A stretch of 53,819 nucleotides of DNA from Clostridia bacterium (GTDB lineage: Bacteria > Bacillota > Clostridia > UMGS1883 > UMGS1540), in assembly GCA_017436645.1 (NCBI GenBank), contig JAFSCR010000021.1, positions 1-53,819 on the forward strand. The letters run 5' to 3'. The translations under genes were made by a program, and so were the position numbers. Position 1 is the stretch's first letter. Each line of letters begins with the position of its first letter. The notes beneath the pieces were generated by a model that did not search any database, was not told the DNA's origin, and saw nothing but the letters and a program-made list of their open reading frames with translations. Of this stretch, positions 32,394 through 41,003 are shown in pieces.

Positions 32394-33644
32394 TTAAATA
32401 AAATCGAATAGTTCAGAAAGTTCTACGCTTCTGCCTTCCGCCATGGAAACATTTGCTGCAGCGCCGATGCCGAGGCTAAACATACCTGCTCTCGTATCTG
32501 CCACCTGACCTAGCGGGTCATGGGTGCAACCACGGAAGAGTGCGGCACGCATAATGGGGTCAGACCCACCGTGACCGCCGAGGTTATCCTTCGTCAGCTG
32601 GTCAGCACCTGCAAGGTGTTTGGGAAGGGTGTTCTTCTGGGGGATGTTATAAACGATTTCATCACCCTGACGGTTAAAGACGGTAAGGGTCTTTTTGCCG
32701 AGGCAGTCTGCCACTTCAATTCTGCCCTTTTCGCCGTTAAAGACAATCTTCATGCCTTCATAGGGGCAATGGGCATTGAGTGCATATGTAGCCACAACGC
32801 CGCCCTTATACTGAATATTGAGGGCAACCGTATCTTCAATGTCAATTTCTTCGGAGAAGATACATCTGTCACGGCGATAGCCGTCCACATCTTCTACGTC
32901 GAGGTAAATCTTTTTATAGAATTCGTCGCTTTCAATATCGAGATAGTATTCACAGGTGCTCTTATACTGGCAGGTTAAGCATCTTTCGCCGTGGGGCTGA
33001 TGGTCGGGGGTATAGAATCTTCTCGTACCGAATGCATTCACCTTTACGGGTTCATCTTCAAGCCACCAGTTTAAGAGGTCAAAGTGGTGGGTGGATTTAT
33101 GAATAAGGAGAGAGCCGGAATTTTCCCGTCTCGAATGCCATCTTCTGAAATAATCTGCACCGTGGTCGGTATTCAGCATCCATTCAAAGTGTACGCTGTA
33201 AATATCGCCTACGATTTTTTCACGGAGCAGTTCCTTCACTCTTACATAGAAGGGCATAAAACGGCAGTTGAAGGTAACGGCAACATTTTTGCCCGTTCTC
33301 TTTTCCGCTTCCATAATGGCGTTACATTTGGGGCCCGTGGTGGTCATGGGCTTTTCGGTGATTACATCACAGCCTGCCTCAAGTGCACGGATAATATATT
33401 CGTCATGTGCGGCGTCCTTTGTGGTAACAATGATTGTGTCAGGGTTTGTTTCCGCAAGCATTTTGTCAAAATCCGTATAAACGGGGGCGGAAAGGCCTGC
33501 ATAATCGAGAGCGGCCTCGGCACGCTTGGGATTTAGGTCACAGGCGGCAACGAGAGTAGCACAGTCCGGCAGTTCCTTTGCAAGGGGGCAGAGGTAAGCC
33601 TGTGTGCCTCGGTGACCGGTACCTACAATGGCATATTTTTTCAT
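32394..33644 (-). CDS. Gfo/Idh/MocA family oxidoreductase
   Basis: NAD(P)-dependent sugar or cyclitol dehydrogenase-like protein of 416 residues. The Rossmann start MKKYAIVGTGHRG binds the cofactor, the EKPM motif (about 96-99) supplies the conserved lysine, and the second domain has HKSTHHFDLLNWW (His-containing active-site segment). A Cys-rich insert GERCLTCQYKSTCEYY (about 219-234) could bind zinc or an iron-sulfur cluster and is not part of the basic fold. Related proteins include myo-inositol dehydrogenases and glycosidase-like hydrolases; the substrate is unknown. It has its own promoter. Confidence 0.9.
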   Translation of the reverse strand: MKKYAIVGTGHRGTQAYLCPLAKELPDCATLVAACDLNPKRAEAALDYAGLSAPVYTDFDKMLAETNPDTIIVTTKDAAHDEYIIRALEAGCDVITEKPMTTTGPKCNAIMEAEKRTGKNVAVTFNCRFMPFYVRVKELLREKIVGDIYSVHFEWMLNTDHGADYFRRWHSRRENSGSLLIHKSTHHFDLLNWWLEDEPVKVNAFGTRRFYTPDHQPHGERCLTCQYKSTCEYYLDIESDEFYKKIYLDVEDVDGYRRDRCIFSEEIDIEDTVALNIQYKGGVVATYALNAHCPYEGMKIVFNGEKGRIEVADCLGKKTLTVFNRQGDEIVYNIPQKNTLPKHLAGADQLTKDNLGGHGGSDPIMRAALFRGCTHDPLGQVADTRAGMFSLGIGAAANVSMAEGRSVELSELFDFI

Positions 33645-33684
33645 AAAACAGCATCTCCTTGATTTAAAATCAGTTCTCGTGGCT

Positions 33685-33713
33685 ACTATACACTATTTTC
33701 AGGGCATTGTCAA
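33685..33713 (-). promoter_or_regulatory. Promoter of the Gfo/Idh/MocA gene
   Basis: Minus-strand TTGACA (33708-33713), 17-bp spacer, TATAGT (33685-33690). Confidence 0.85.
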
Positions 33714-33744
33714 GGGATTCGGGGAAAATCAGAAAAGATTTATA

Positions 33745-33773
33745 TTGTAATTTTTCTGTATTTAGTATATAAT
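33745..33773 (+). promoter_or_regulatory. polA promoter
   Basis: TTGTAA (33745-33750), 17-bp spacer, TATAAT (33768-33773), 31 bp before the polA ATG; divergent from the dehydrogenase promoter. Confidence 0.78.
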
Positions 33774-33804
33774 GATGGAAAAGCATTCGGAAAGGATTTA
33801 AACC

Positions 33805-36300
33805 ATGAAATTACTGATACTGGACGGCAACAGCATCATAAACCGTGCCTTTTATGCCATTCCGCACCTCTCGGCCCCCAGCGGCCTCCATACAGGGGGG
33901 ATTTATGGCTTTCTTGTTACGTTTTTAAAAACGTTAAAGGCGGAAAACCCTGACCTTTGCGCCGTGGCCTTTGACCTGCCCGGCCCTACCTTCCGCCATA
34001 AAATGTTTTCGGAATATAAGGCAACCCGGCACAAAATGCCCGAGGAGCTGGCCGAGCAGATGCCTGTTTTAAAAGAAATTCTTTCCATGATGCAGATTCC
34101 CATCTTGGAACTGGACGGCTATGAGGCGGACGATATTATCGGCACCGTTTCCCGCCTTTGCGAAGGGGAAAATGTGGATTGCCGCATTTTAACGGGGGAC
34201 AGAGATGACCTCCAGCTTGCAAGCGAAAAAACCCACATTCTTCTAACCACCACAAAGGGCGGCAAAACGGAAACGGTGGAATATGATACGGCCGCCGTTT
34301 TGGAAAAATACGGCCTGGCGCCCCAAGGTCTTATCGAAGTCAAGGGTCTTATGGGCGATACGAGTGACAATATTCCCGGTGTTCGTGGTATCGGCGAGAA
34401 AACGGCGCTTTCTCTCATTCAGAAATACAAAACGGTGGAAGGCGTTTATGAAAACTTAGGGGATATGAAGGGTGCCCAGCTCCAGAAACTGACGGAGGGG
34501 CGGGACATGGCATTTTTAAGCCGCACTTTAGGCAAAATCTGCAGAGAAGTCCCCATTTCCGCTGACCTTTCCGCCTTGACAAGAAAAGAATACGACAAAG
34601 AGGCCCTCTCCGAAATGTTCCGCCGCCTTGAGTTTCGTGCGCTTTCTCAGGAGCTGGACCTTCCCGAGGGGAAGGAGGAAACCGTATCCTATGAGGCTCT
34701 GCCTTTTACCGAATCCCTTTCGGGAAAAGAGGGGCTATATGTACTTTGGGAGGAAGAAACGTTCTATGCATGTGACGGGGAGGCAGTCTATGCCCTTTCG
34801 GCGGAAGAGGCCGCAAGGCTTTTAGACGGCAAACCCTTATACGGCCACGGCCTGAAGGAAATCATGACCTTTCTTCGGAAAAGGGGCAAAAAAGTGGGCG
34901 AAGCCGCCTTTGATACGGAAATTGCGGCATATATCTTAGACCCTGCCACAAGCCGCTATGCCCCTGCCGATTTATGTGAAAAATATCTCTCCAAGCGGCC
35001 TGAAAACGGTGCTGCCGCCGCATTTTTACTCCCTTCCCTCGCCCGTGTTTTAAAGGAAGAAATGGAAAAAAGGGAGCAGACGGCGCTCTATTTTGATTTG
35101 GAACTGCCCTCTGTCCGTGTTCTTTCGGAAATGGAATATGAAGGGATTCTGGCAGAAGGGGATGCGCTCAGTGCCCTGTCAGAGCGGCTTTCGGCGGACC
35201 TTAAAGGCCTTGAAACCGCCATTTATGCATCTGCGGGGGAAGTATTCAACATTCAGTCCCCAAAGCAGCTCGGTGTCATTTTATTTGAAAAGCTGGGTCT
35301 CCCCAGTGCCAAAAAGACGAAAACGGGGTATTCCACCGATGCGGCAGTCCTTGAAAAATTAAGGAGCAAGCACCCCATTATTGAAGATATTTTAGAATAC
35401 CGCACACTTTCCAAGCTCAAATCCACCTATGCGGAAGGGCTTCTCCCCATGATAAACCCCGAAACGGGCAGAATCCACACCACCTTCCACCAGACGGTCA
35501 CGGCAACGGGGCGGCTTTCCTCCTCGGACCCCAATCTCCAGAACATTCCCGTAAAAACAGAGCTTGGAAGGGAAATCCGCAAGGTGTTTACGGCAAAGGA
35601 AGGCTTCGTACTTGTGGATGCGGACTATTCCCAGATAGAGCTGAGAGTCCTTGCCCACATGTCGGAAGATTCGCGAATGCAGGAAGCGTTCCTTGAAAAT
35701 GCGGATATACACACCAAAACGGCGGCGCAAATTTTTGGCGTGGCGGAATACATGGTCACCCCCGAAATGCGTATGCGTGCCAAAACCATAAACTTCGGCA
35801 TTATTTACGGCATGAGCGATTTCACCCTTTCGCAGGACCTGAAAACGAGCCGCAAAGAAGCGAAAAATTATATTGACAGTTATTTTTATAATTACGGCGG
35901 CGTCCGTGACTTTATGGAGGGCATGAAGGATTTTGCAAGAGAAAACGGCTATGTAAAAACCATGCTCGGAAGAAGGAGATACGTGCCCGAAATTGAGGCC
36001 GCAAACTTTAATGTCCGTGCCTTCGGGGAGCGTGTTGCCATGAATGCACCCATCCAAGGGAGTGCGGCGGATATTATAAAGCTTGCCATGCTCCGTGTTT
36101 CCGAAGCGCTCGAGCGTGAAGTGCCTGCCGCGCGCCTACTCCTTCAGGTTCATGACGAACTTTTGGTGGAGGCCCCCGAAAAGGACGCCGAAATAGTGGC
36201 GGCACTTATGAAGCGTGAAATGGAAAACGCTACGTGTATGGCGGTGCCCCTTCTCGCTGAGGTAAGCTACGGAAAAAGCTGGTATTTGGCAAAACCGTAA
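33805..36300 (+). CDS. polA: DNA polymerase I
   Basis: Repair and Okazaki-fragment polymerase, 831 residues. The 5'-3' exonuclease domain (1-290) has LDGNSIINRAFYA, GYEADDIIGT and TGDRDDLQLA. The polymerase domain has motif A DADYSQIELRVLAH (about 606), motif B RMRAKTINFGIIYG (about 655) and motif C LLQVHDELLVEAP (about 780). The middle domain is short and lacks the DxE motif of the 3'-5' exonuclease: the equivalent segment reads YVLWEEET, so proofreading is predicted to be lost, as in several Firmicutes PolI proteins. First gene of polA-coaE-slt. Confidence 0.97.
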   Translation: MKLLILDGNSIINRAFYAIPHLSAPSGLHTGGIYGFLVTFLKTLKAENPDLCAVAFDLPGPTFRHKMFSEYKATRHKMPEELAEQMPVLKEILSMMQIPILELDGYEADDIIGTVSRLCEGENVDCRILTGDRDDLQLASEKTHILLTTTKGGKTETVEYDTAAVLEKYGLAPQGLIEVKGLMGDTSDNIPGVRGIGEKTALSLIQKYKTVEGVYENLGDMKGAQLQKLTEGRDMAFLSRTLGKICREVPISADLSALTRKEYDKEALSEMFRRLEFRALSQELDLPEGKEETVSYEALPFTESLSGKEGLYVLWEEETFYACDGEAVYALSAEEAARLLDGKPLYGHGLKEIMTFLRKRGKKVGEAAFDTEIAAYILDPATSRYAPADLCEKYLSKRPENGAAAAFLLPSLARVLKEEMEKREQTALYFDLELPSVRVLSEMEYEGILAEGDALSALSERLSADLKGLETAIYASAGEVFNIQSPKQLGVILFEKLGLPSAKKTKTGYSTDAAVLEKLRSKHPIIEDILEYRTLSKLKSTYAEGLLPMINPETGRIHTTFHQTVTATGRLSSSDPNLQNIPVKTELGREIRKVFTAKEGFVLVDADYSQIELRVLAHMSEDSRMQEAFLENADIHTKTAAQIFGVAEYMVTPEMRMRAKTINFGIIYGMSDFTLSQDLKTSRKEAKNYIDSYFYNYGGVRDFMEGMKDFARENGYVKTMLGRRRYVPEIEAANFNVRAFGERVAMNAPIQGSAADIIKLAMLRVSEALEREVPAARLLLQVHDELLVEAPEKDAEIVAALMKREMENATCMAVPLLAEVSYGKSWYLAKP

Positions 36301-36315
36301 AAAAAGAGGGATAGT

Positions 36316-36888
36316 ATGATTATATGGCTGACAGGCGGCAGCGGCAGCGGAAAAAGCGTCCTTGCCGCAAAATTTGAAGAATACGGCTATAAAAGAATCG
36401 ATGCGGATAAAATTGCAAGGGAAATCGTTCTTCCCGAAAAGGCGGCGCTCGCAGAAATCGTCAAAGCCTTCGGGGAAGAATACCTGCTGCCCGACGGCAA
36501 GCTGGACCGCAAAAAGCTGGGCAGAGCCGTTTTCGGCGACGGGGAGCTTCTCTCCGTTTTAAACCGCATCACCCATAAATATATTATAGAAGAAATGGTT
36601 TCCCAAAGTCGGGGCGAGAAAAATGTTATATACGATGCGCCTCTTCGGAATACCTTCGGCGTCCCCTGTGACAAGACGCTTCTCGTCACAGCACCCAAAG
36701 AAATTCGAATCGGAAGAATAATGGAGCGGGACGGCATTGGCCGCACCGAGGCGGAAAACAGACTCGATGCACAAAGCGACAACGGCGCCTATCTTGCCGA
36801 TGCAGATGCCGTCATCCAAAACGACGGGGACGTGGAAGCACTTTTTAAAAAAGCAGACATCTATATAAAGGAATGGTACACAAATTGA
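36316..36888 (+). CDS. coaE: Dephospho-CoA kinase
   Basis: Last step of coenzyme A synthesis, phosphorylating the ribose 3'-OH of dephospho-CoA with ATP. P-loop LTGGSGSGKSV (5-15), the conserved DADKIAREI (about 29-37), LDRKKLGRAVF and the lid region RIGRIMERDGIGRTEAENR are present; 190 residues is slightly shorter than usual (about 200). It lies 15 bp after polA, a common pairing in Clostridia, and overlaps the transglycosylase gene by 16 bp. Confidence 0.95.
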   Translation: MIIWLTGGSGSGKSVLAAKFEEYGYKRIDADKIAREIVLPEKAALAEIVKAFGEEYLLPDGKLDRKKLGRAVFGDGELLSVLNRITHKYIIEEMVSQSRGEKNVIYDAPLRNTFGVPCDKTLLVTAPKEIRIGRIMERDGIGRTEAENRLDAQSDNGAYLADADAVIQNDGDVEALFKKADIYIKEWYTN

Positions 36889-37412
36889 GAAGGACAGTTT
36901 TATGGCTTATCATTGTATTTGCGGCGCTTTGGGGCATAAAATGGGGCGTGGCCCGTCTTTTTCCCATGCCTTACGGTGAAGCGGTGGAAAAGGCGGCGGC
37001 AGAAAACGGCGTGAATCGTGCACTTTTATATGCCGTTATGAAAGCAGAAAGTAATTTTGACCCCGAAGCCCGGTCAGAAAAAGGAGCAAAGGGCATTATG
37101 CAGATGCTTCCTGAAACGGCAAAGTGGTGTGCAGAGAAGAAGGGACAGGAAATGCCTGACCTATCTGAGCCGGAAGAGAGCATCCATGTCGGCGCCTATT
37201 ATCTTTCCTTTCTTTTAAATCGATACGGCGGCGAGGAATCGGTGGCCATTGCGGCCTATAATGCAGGCCACGGCAGGGTGGATACATGGCTTTCCGATAC
37301 TGCCTATTCAAATGACGGCAAAACCCTTTCGAATATTCCTTTCCCCGAAACCGAAAAATATGTTAAAAAAGTAATGCTTTACAAGAAAATATATGAAAGA
37401 AGAGCGGAATAA
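36873..37412 (+). CDS. Membrane-anchored lytic transglycosylase (SLT family)
   Basis: The 179-residue protein has an N-terminal transmembrane helix (about 8-28) and an extracytoplasmic SLT/Slt70-type lysozyme-like domain. The catalytic Glu is in VMKAESNFDPEARSEKGAKG (Glu57 region), followed by GIMQMLPETA, and VAIAAYNAGHGRVDTW, all diagnostic. It cleaves peptidoglycan glycan strands. The start lies inside coaE; a TTG 12 bp later is an alternative. Its last codons (AlaGlu-stop) lie in the terminator stem shared with the opposing gene. Confidence 0.92.
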   Translation: MVHKLRRTVLWLIIVFAALWGIKWGVARLFPMPYGEAVEKAAAENGVNRALLYAVMKAESNFDPEARSEKGAKGIMQMLPETAKWCAEKKGQEMPDLSEPEESIHVGAYYLSFLLNRYGGEESVAIAAYNAGHGRVDTWLSDTAYSNDGKTLSNIPFPETEKYVKKVMLYKKIYERRAE

Positions 37413-37445
37413 AAAAGGCGGCAATAGCCGTCTTTTTTATTCCGC
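37404..37445. terminator. Shared terminator encoding the ends of two convergent genes
   Basis: A 19-bp stem GCGGAATAAAAAAGGCGGC with its near-perfect complement (one G-T), loop AATA. Each arm contains GCGGAATAA, the last two codons and stop of the gene reading into it. Confidence 0.9.
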
Positions 37446-39140
37446 AGAAAATGCATACAGCATGGATGCGTACGCCTCGGGATATTGATTGATAAGACCG
37501 CCAAAGGCGAAAAAGATTTTTTCCTCGTAGGTTTTATATTGCTCGTCCCCCGTTATGGAAAAAAGCTTCCGAAAGCAGAGCGCCAAAACGGCGTTTGCAG
37601 AGGGCATGGCCCCATCGTCCCCGTCCATGGGGCGGAGAATCAAAGACTCGGCATCTCTGCCGATAAAATAGGCACCGCCCTCCTCTTTCCAGAAAAGGCG
37701 GATGATTTCCTCGCCTGTTTTCATGGCAGCGGAAAGGTGTTCCTTGTTTTTTGTGACTTCAAAAAGGGTAATTTGCGCCCATAAAAGATAGGCGTAATCC
37801 GGTGAGAAAGCGGGAACGGATGCCGCACCTTCAAAAAAGCTTGCAAGAAGGCGCCCGTCTGCCCTTCGAAGATTTTTTTCGATAAATAAAAGGATTTCCT
37901 CGGCAGAATTTCTGTATGCTTCCTTCCCCGTCACAAGTGCCGCTTTTAAGAATGCGGTAGCAAGGAGGGCGTTTTGCCCCGTCAGGATTTTTTTATCCAT
38001 ATCCGGAAGCGGTCTGAATTGCCGCCTTTTATAAAGCTTTTCAAGGGCGGCGGAAAAATCTTCCGAGGGGGGCGCACTCAAATAGGGAAGCGTGCGGGCG
38101 GAAATATGGTATGTTTTAATAAAATGATCTGCCTCCTTTCCTAAAACTGCCCGAACTTCCGCTTCGTCCCAAAGATAAAAGCTGCCCTCGCCCTCTTCGC
38201 TTTCTGCGCTGACGGCGCTGTAAAATCCGCCCCCTTCACCTTTCATGGTGCGGCACAGAAAATGAAGGGTTTCCTCGGCATAAGGGATAAAGCGGCCGCC
38301 TGCCTCGAGATAGGCAATGGAAAGAAGGGCGTTATCGTAAAGCATTTTTTCGTAGTGGGGGATGCGCCATTCCCTGTCGGTGGCATAGCGGAAAAAGCCG
38401 CCGCCCACATGGTCAAATAGGCCACCGTCATGCATTTTTTCGAGGGTGGTTTCTGCCATTTTTACGGCTTCGGCATCCGCCCTTTTTTTGCCGTAGGCAA
38501 GGAGAAACATGAGGCTCGGAACCATGGGGAATTTAGGCGCCTTGCCAAAGCCGCCGTGCAGACGGTCAAAGGAGGAGGCGAAGGCGCCGCATGCTTTTTG
38601 GGGCGAGGATGGGGCGACGGCTTCTTTATACATTCTGTCGTCATCCCGATTTAAAGTATCCGTAATTTTTGCCGCCGTGTCCACCACCGCCTGCCGCCGC
38701 AGGCTCCAGGCTTCGGCACTCCGGCGGAGGAGCGTCTGAAAGCCGATGGTGTGGGGCGAATCCTTGATGGGAAAATAGGTGCCTGCAAAAAACGGTTTTC
38801 CCCGAGGCGTCAAGAAAAGATTTAAAGGCCAGCCGCCACTGCCTGTCATACTCTGGCAAAAGCGCATATACACTTCGTCAATATCGGGCCGCTCTTCTCT
38901 GTCTACCTTTATGGGGACGAAATAGGTATTTATAAGATGGGCCGTTTCCCTGTCGGAAAAAGCCTCTCTTGCCATCCGGTGGCACCAGTGGCAGGCGCTG
39001 TAGCCGATGCTTAAAAAAATGGGTTTATCCTCCGCTTCCGCTTTTTCAAAGGCTTCCGCACCCCACGTATACCAGGAAACAGGGTTGTCCTTATGCAGAA
39101 GAAGGTAAGGGCTTTTTGCAAATCTGAGGCGATTTGCCAT
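37437..39140 (-). CDS. DUF255 thioredoxin-domain / glycosidase-like protein (YyaL family), short form
   Basis: N-terminal 160 residues form the DUF255 thioredoxin-like domain with [16 protein letters not shown] (CxxC at about 50-53) and [14 protein letters not shown]. The remainder is an (alpha/alpha)6 barrel related to cellobiose 2-epimerase/mannosidase folds ([35 protein letters not shown]). Family members are usually 650-700 residues, so at 567 this one is shortened in the barrel's second half. Biochemical role is unestablished. Reads away from coaX and ends in the terminator shared with the transglycosylase. Confidence 0.92.
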   Translation of the reverse strand: MANRLRFAKSPYLLLHKDNPVSWYTWGAEAFEKAEAEDKPIFLSIGYSACHWCHRMAREAFSDRETAHLINTYFVPIKVDREERPDIDEVYMRFCQSMTGSGGWPLNLFLTPRGKPFFAGTYFPIKDSPHTIGFQTLLRRSAEAWSLRRQAVVDTAAKITDTLNRDDDRMYKEAVAPSSPQKACGAFASSFDRLHGGFGKAPKFPMVPSLMFLLAYGKKRADAEAVKMAETTLEKMHDGGLFDHVGGGFFRYATDREWRIPHYEKMLYDNALLSIAYLEAGGRFIPYAEETLHFLCRTMKGEGGGFYSAVSAESEEGEGSFYLWDEAEVRAVLGKEADHFIKTYHISARTLPYLSAPPSEDFSAALEKLYKRRQFRPLPDMDKKILTGQNALLATAFLKAALVTGKEAYRNSAEEILLFIEKNLRRADGRLLASFFEGAASVPAFSPDYAYLLWAQITLFEVTKNKEHLSAAMKTGEEIIRLFWKEEGGAYFIGRDAESLILRPMDGDDGAMPSANAVLALCFRKLFSITGDEQYKTYEEKIFFAFGGLINQYPEAYASMLYAFSAE

Positions 39141-39159
39141 ATTTTATCACTCCTTTTTC

Positions 39160-39188
39160 TTGCATATTGTAACCGATTGTGGTATACT
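39160..39188 (+). promoter_or_regulatory. coaX promoter
   Basis: TTGCAT (39160-39165), 17-bp spacer, TATACT (39183-39188). Confidence 0.8.
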
Positions 39189-39224
39189 GTTATACATGAA
39201 TTACGGAAAGAAGGGGAGAAATAA

Positions 39225-39989
39225 ATGATTCTCACCGTTGATATCGGCAATACCAATATCGTGCTTGGCGGCTTTATGGGAGATGAGCCTTCTTTTGTGG
39301 CCCGCCTTTCCACCGACACGAAAAAAACGGAGGACGAATATGCGGCGGTTCTTCGCAGCGTTCTTTCCATCCGTGAAGTTGAGAAAAAAGAAATCCGTGG
39401 TGCCATTATTGCCTCGGTTGTGCCGCCGCTAAACGCCGTTATGAAAAAAGCCATCCGCATTGTGTACGGCATTGACCCTATTTTGGTAGGCCCCGGCATT
39501 AAAACGGGACTTGGGATTCATTGCGATAATCCTGCTACTGTAGGGGCAGATCTTATTTCAGGCTGTGTTGCGGCACATACGATTTACGGCAGTCCCTGCC
39601 TTGTGGTGGATATGGGCACGGCAACGAAAATTATGCTTGTGGATGAAAAGGGCACATTTTGCGGTGCCTCCATTATTCCCGGTGTGACCATCGGGCTTTC
39701 CGCCCTTTCCGGCGGCACGGCACAGCTGCCCCAGATAAGCCTTGAAGCACCCAAGTCCGTCATTGGGAAAAACACGGTGGACTGTATGCGGTCGGGCGTT
39801 GTGTACGGTAATGCGTGCCTCATTGACGGCATGATTGACCGCTTTTTCGAGGAAGCGGGCGGAGAAATGCCGGTCATTGCCACGGGCGGTCTTTCTTCCA
39901 CCATTATCCCCTTATGTAAGCATGATATTACCCTTGACGAGCATCTCGTTTTAAAGGGACTCCATATTCTGTACGAAAAAAACAGTTAA
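39225..39989 (+). CDS. coaX: Type III pantothenate kinase
   Basis: First step of coenzyme A synthesis: ATP-dependent phosphorylation of pantothenate. The 254-residue protein is of the CoaX, acetate-and-sugar-kinase fold: phosphate-1 loop DIGNTN (6-11), GADLISGCVAAH, the phosphate-2 region VVDMGTATKI, GASIIPGVTIGLSAL and ATGG near residue 223. Type III enzymes are not feedback-inhibited by CoA. The gene downstream beyond the inserted element is an ECF S component, probably for pantothenate. Confidence 0.96.
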   Translation: MILTVDIGNTNIVLGGFMGDEPSFVARLSTDTKKTEDEYAAVLRSVLSIREVEKKEIRGAIIASVVPPLNAVMKKAIRIVYGIDPILVGPGIKTGLGIHCDNPATVGADLISGCVAAHTIYGSPCLVVDMGTATKIMLVDEKGTFCGASIIPGVTIGLSALSGGTAQLPQISLEAPKSVIGKNTVDCMRSGVVYGNACLIDGMIDRFFEEAGGEMPVIATGGLSSTIIPLCKHDITLDEHLVLKGLHILYEKNS

Positions 39990-40008
39990 TATCCCCTCGG
40001 GGTTATTA
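39987..40008 (+). terminator. Weak hairpin after coaX
   Basis: TAATA-t-CCCC-tc-GGGG-t-TATTA directly at the coaX stop, followed by A/T-rich sequence without a clean U-run. Possible weak terminator. Confidence 0.4.
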
Positions 40009-40035
40009 TAAAAAATTTTATGCGTTGTATCACTA

Positions 40036-40313
40036 TAAGCCGAGGCGCAATGAACCCCATAGGCTCTATTCATGTGAAATTTCCGTCTTTCCGGTTTGTC
40101 GTCTTTGAAAGGCGTCAGCCTTTCTGCATCCTGCCGCACCGGACATCCATGAATTTTCCCGTGAATAGAGGCGAAGCGTTTTAAACGAGCAGATTTTTTG
40201 GCAAGCAAAGGCGAAAGCGGAGCGAATATCGACCATATTCGCGAGCATTTCAACGTATGATTGTGAAAAATATGCCGTTATAAAACCCTATGTGTTCATC
40301 GCCCCTCGGCTTA
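40036..40313. mobile_element. MITE-like 278-bp element with terminal inverted repeats, or structured RNA
   Basis: The ends are inverted copies of one another over about 27 bp (TAAGCCGAGG...ATGAAC...ATAGG at 40036-40063; complement at 40287-40313), with about four differences. The outermost TA on each side could be a Tc1/IS630-type TA duplication. Inside, CTCTATTCA (40064-40072) pairs with TGAATAGAG (40162-40170) and the pairing continues, enclosing CCGG/CCGG and GAAAGGC-gtca-GCCTTTC; a second domain has GCGAATAT/ATATTCGC (40222-40242). No credible coding frame. It separates coaX from the ECF gene and fills the gap. Confidence 0.6.
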
Positions 40314-40343
40314 AGGGCGAACGACAGCAAGGAGGAATTTTTT

Positions 40344-40925
40344 ATGGAAAGAAAAATGGACACAAGAGCGATGGTAACAGGCGCCATTCTGACAGCACTC
40401 GTAGTCGTGCTCCAGTATGTGGCAAACTATGTGAAAATCGGGCCGTTCCCGATTACCCTTGTGCAGATTCCCATTATCATCGGCGTAGCCGTCGGCGGTA
40501 TCGGCATGGGGGCATGGCTTGGGGCCGTGTTTGGCTTCGTTGTATTAATCAGCGGTGCCGGCGAGCCGTTTTTTACATTGAACCCTTTGGCCACCATTCT
40601 CATTTGCATGGCAAAGGGGATTGCCTGCGGTGCGATGGCGGGCGTCGTGTATAAGCTTGTTTCCAAATGGAATCGCTACGGTGCGGTTATAACGGCGGCT
40701 GTGGTTTCCCCCATTGTCAACACGGGGATTTTCTTCCTCGGGTGTACAGCGTTCTTTATGGATACCGTTCGTACCTGGACACAGGCGGCAGGCATGGGAG
40801 ATAATGTGGCAGGCTATATGTTTTTGGGGCTTGCAGGGATTAACTTTCTTCTGGAGCTCGGCTCGAATATTCTTCTGAGTCCTCTTGCAGTACGTCTTCT
40901 GCAAATTCGGAAGAATCAGCAATAA
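40344..40925 (+). CDS. ECF transporter S component, probably for pantothenate
   Basis: A 193-residue membrane protein with about six helices. It starts MERKMDTRAMVTGAILTALV, which carries the Ala-x-x-x-Ala pattern near the N-terminus that contacts EcfT, followed by VKIGPFPITLVQIPIIIGVA and GAGEPFFTLNPLATILICMAKG. Pantothenate as ligand is inferred only from its position after coaX. AAGGAGG stands 9 bp before the ATG; in-frame codons upstream lack such a site. The ecfA/ecfT genes are not in the window. Confidence 0.85.
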   Translation: MERKMDTRAMVTGAILTALVVVLQYVANYVKIGPFPITLVQIPIIIGVAVGGIGMGAWLGAVFGFVVLISGAGEPFFTLNPLATILICMAKGIACGAMAGVVYKLVSKWNRYGAVITAAVVSPIVNTGIFFLGCTAFFMDTVRTWTQAAGMGDNVAGYMFLGLAGINFLLELGSNILLSPLAVRLLQIRKNQQ

Positions 40926-40930
40926 AAGGC

Positions 40931-40959
40931 TTGCAAAACACACGGAATGGGTGTATACT
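40931..40959 (+). promoter_or_regulatory. sulP promoter inside a terminator hairpin
   Basis: TTGCAA (40931-40936), 17-bp spacer, TATACT (40954-40959). The -10 box sits in the 15-nt loop between the two arms of the inverted repeat at 40935-40975, and the -35 box overlaps the left arm. Confidence 0.75.
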
Positions 40960-40976
40960 ATGTTCCGTGTGTTTTT
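40935..40976 (+). terminator. Terminator of the ECF gene / inverted repeat around the sulP -10
   Basis: Perfect 13-bp arms AAAACACACGGAA and TTCCGTGTGTTTT, 15-nt loop, then TAATTT. It can act as an intrinsic terminator for the upstream gene. As DNA the same palindrome brackets the sulP -10, so it might also be an operator. Confidence 0.75.
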
Positions 40977-41003
40977 AATTTACATAAAAAGGATTGGTGT
41001 TTT

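Noticed and set aside
39951..40253. Minus-strand open frames across the inverted-repeat element (a 100-codon and a 60-codon frame)
   Set aside because: No ribosome binding site, no recognisable domain, and the sequence is explained by nested inverted repeats. They may nevertheless be mis-annotated as proteins in databases.
40036..40313. Complete insertion sequence
   Set aside because: No transposase or remnant of one can be read in any frame; only a non-autonomous element would fit.
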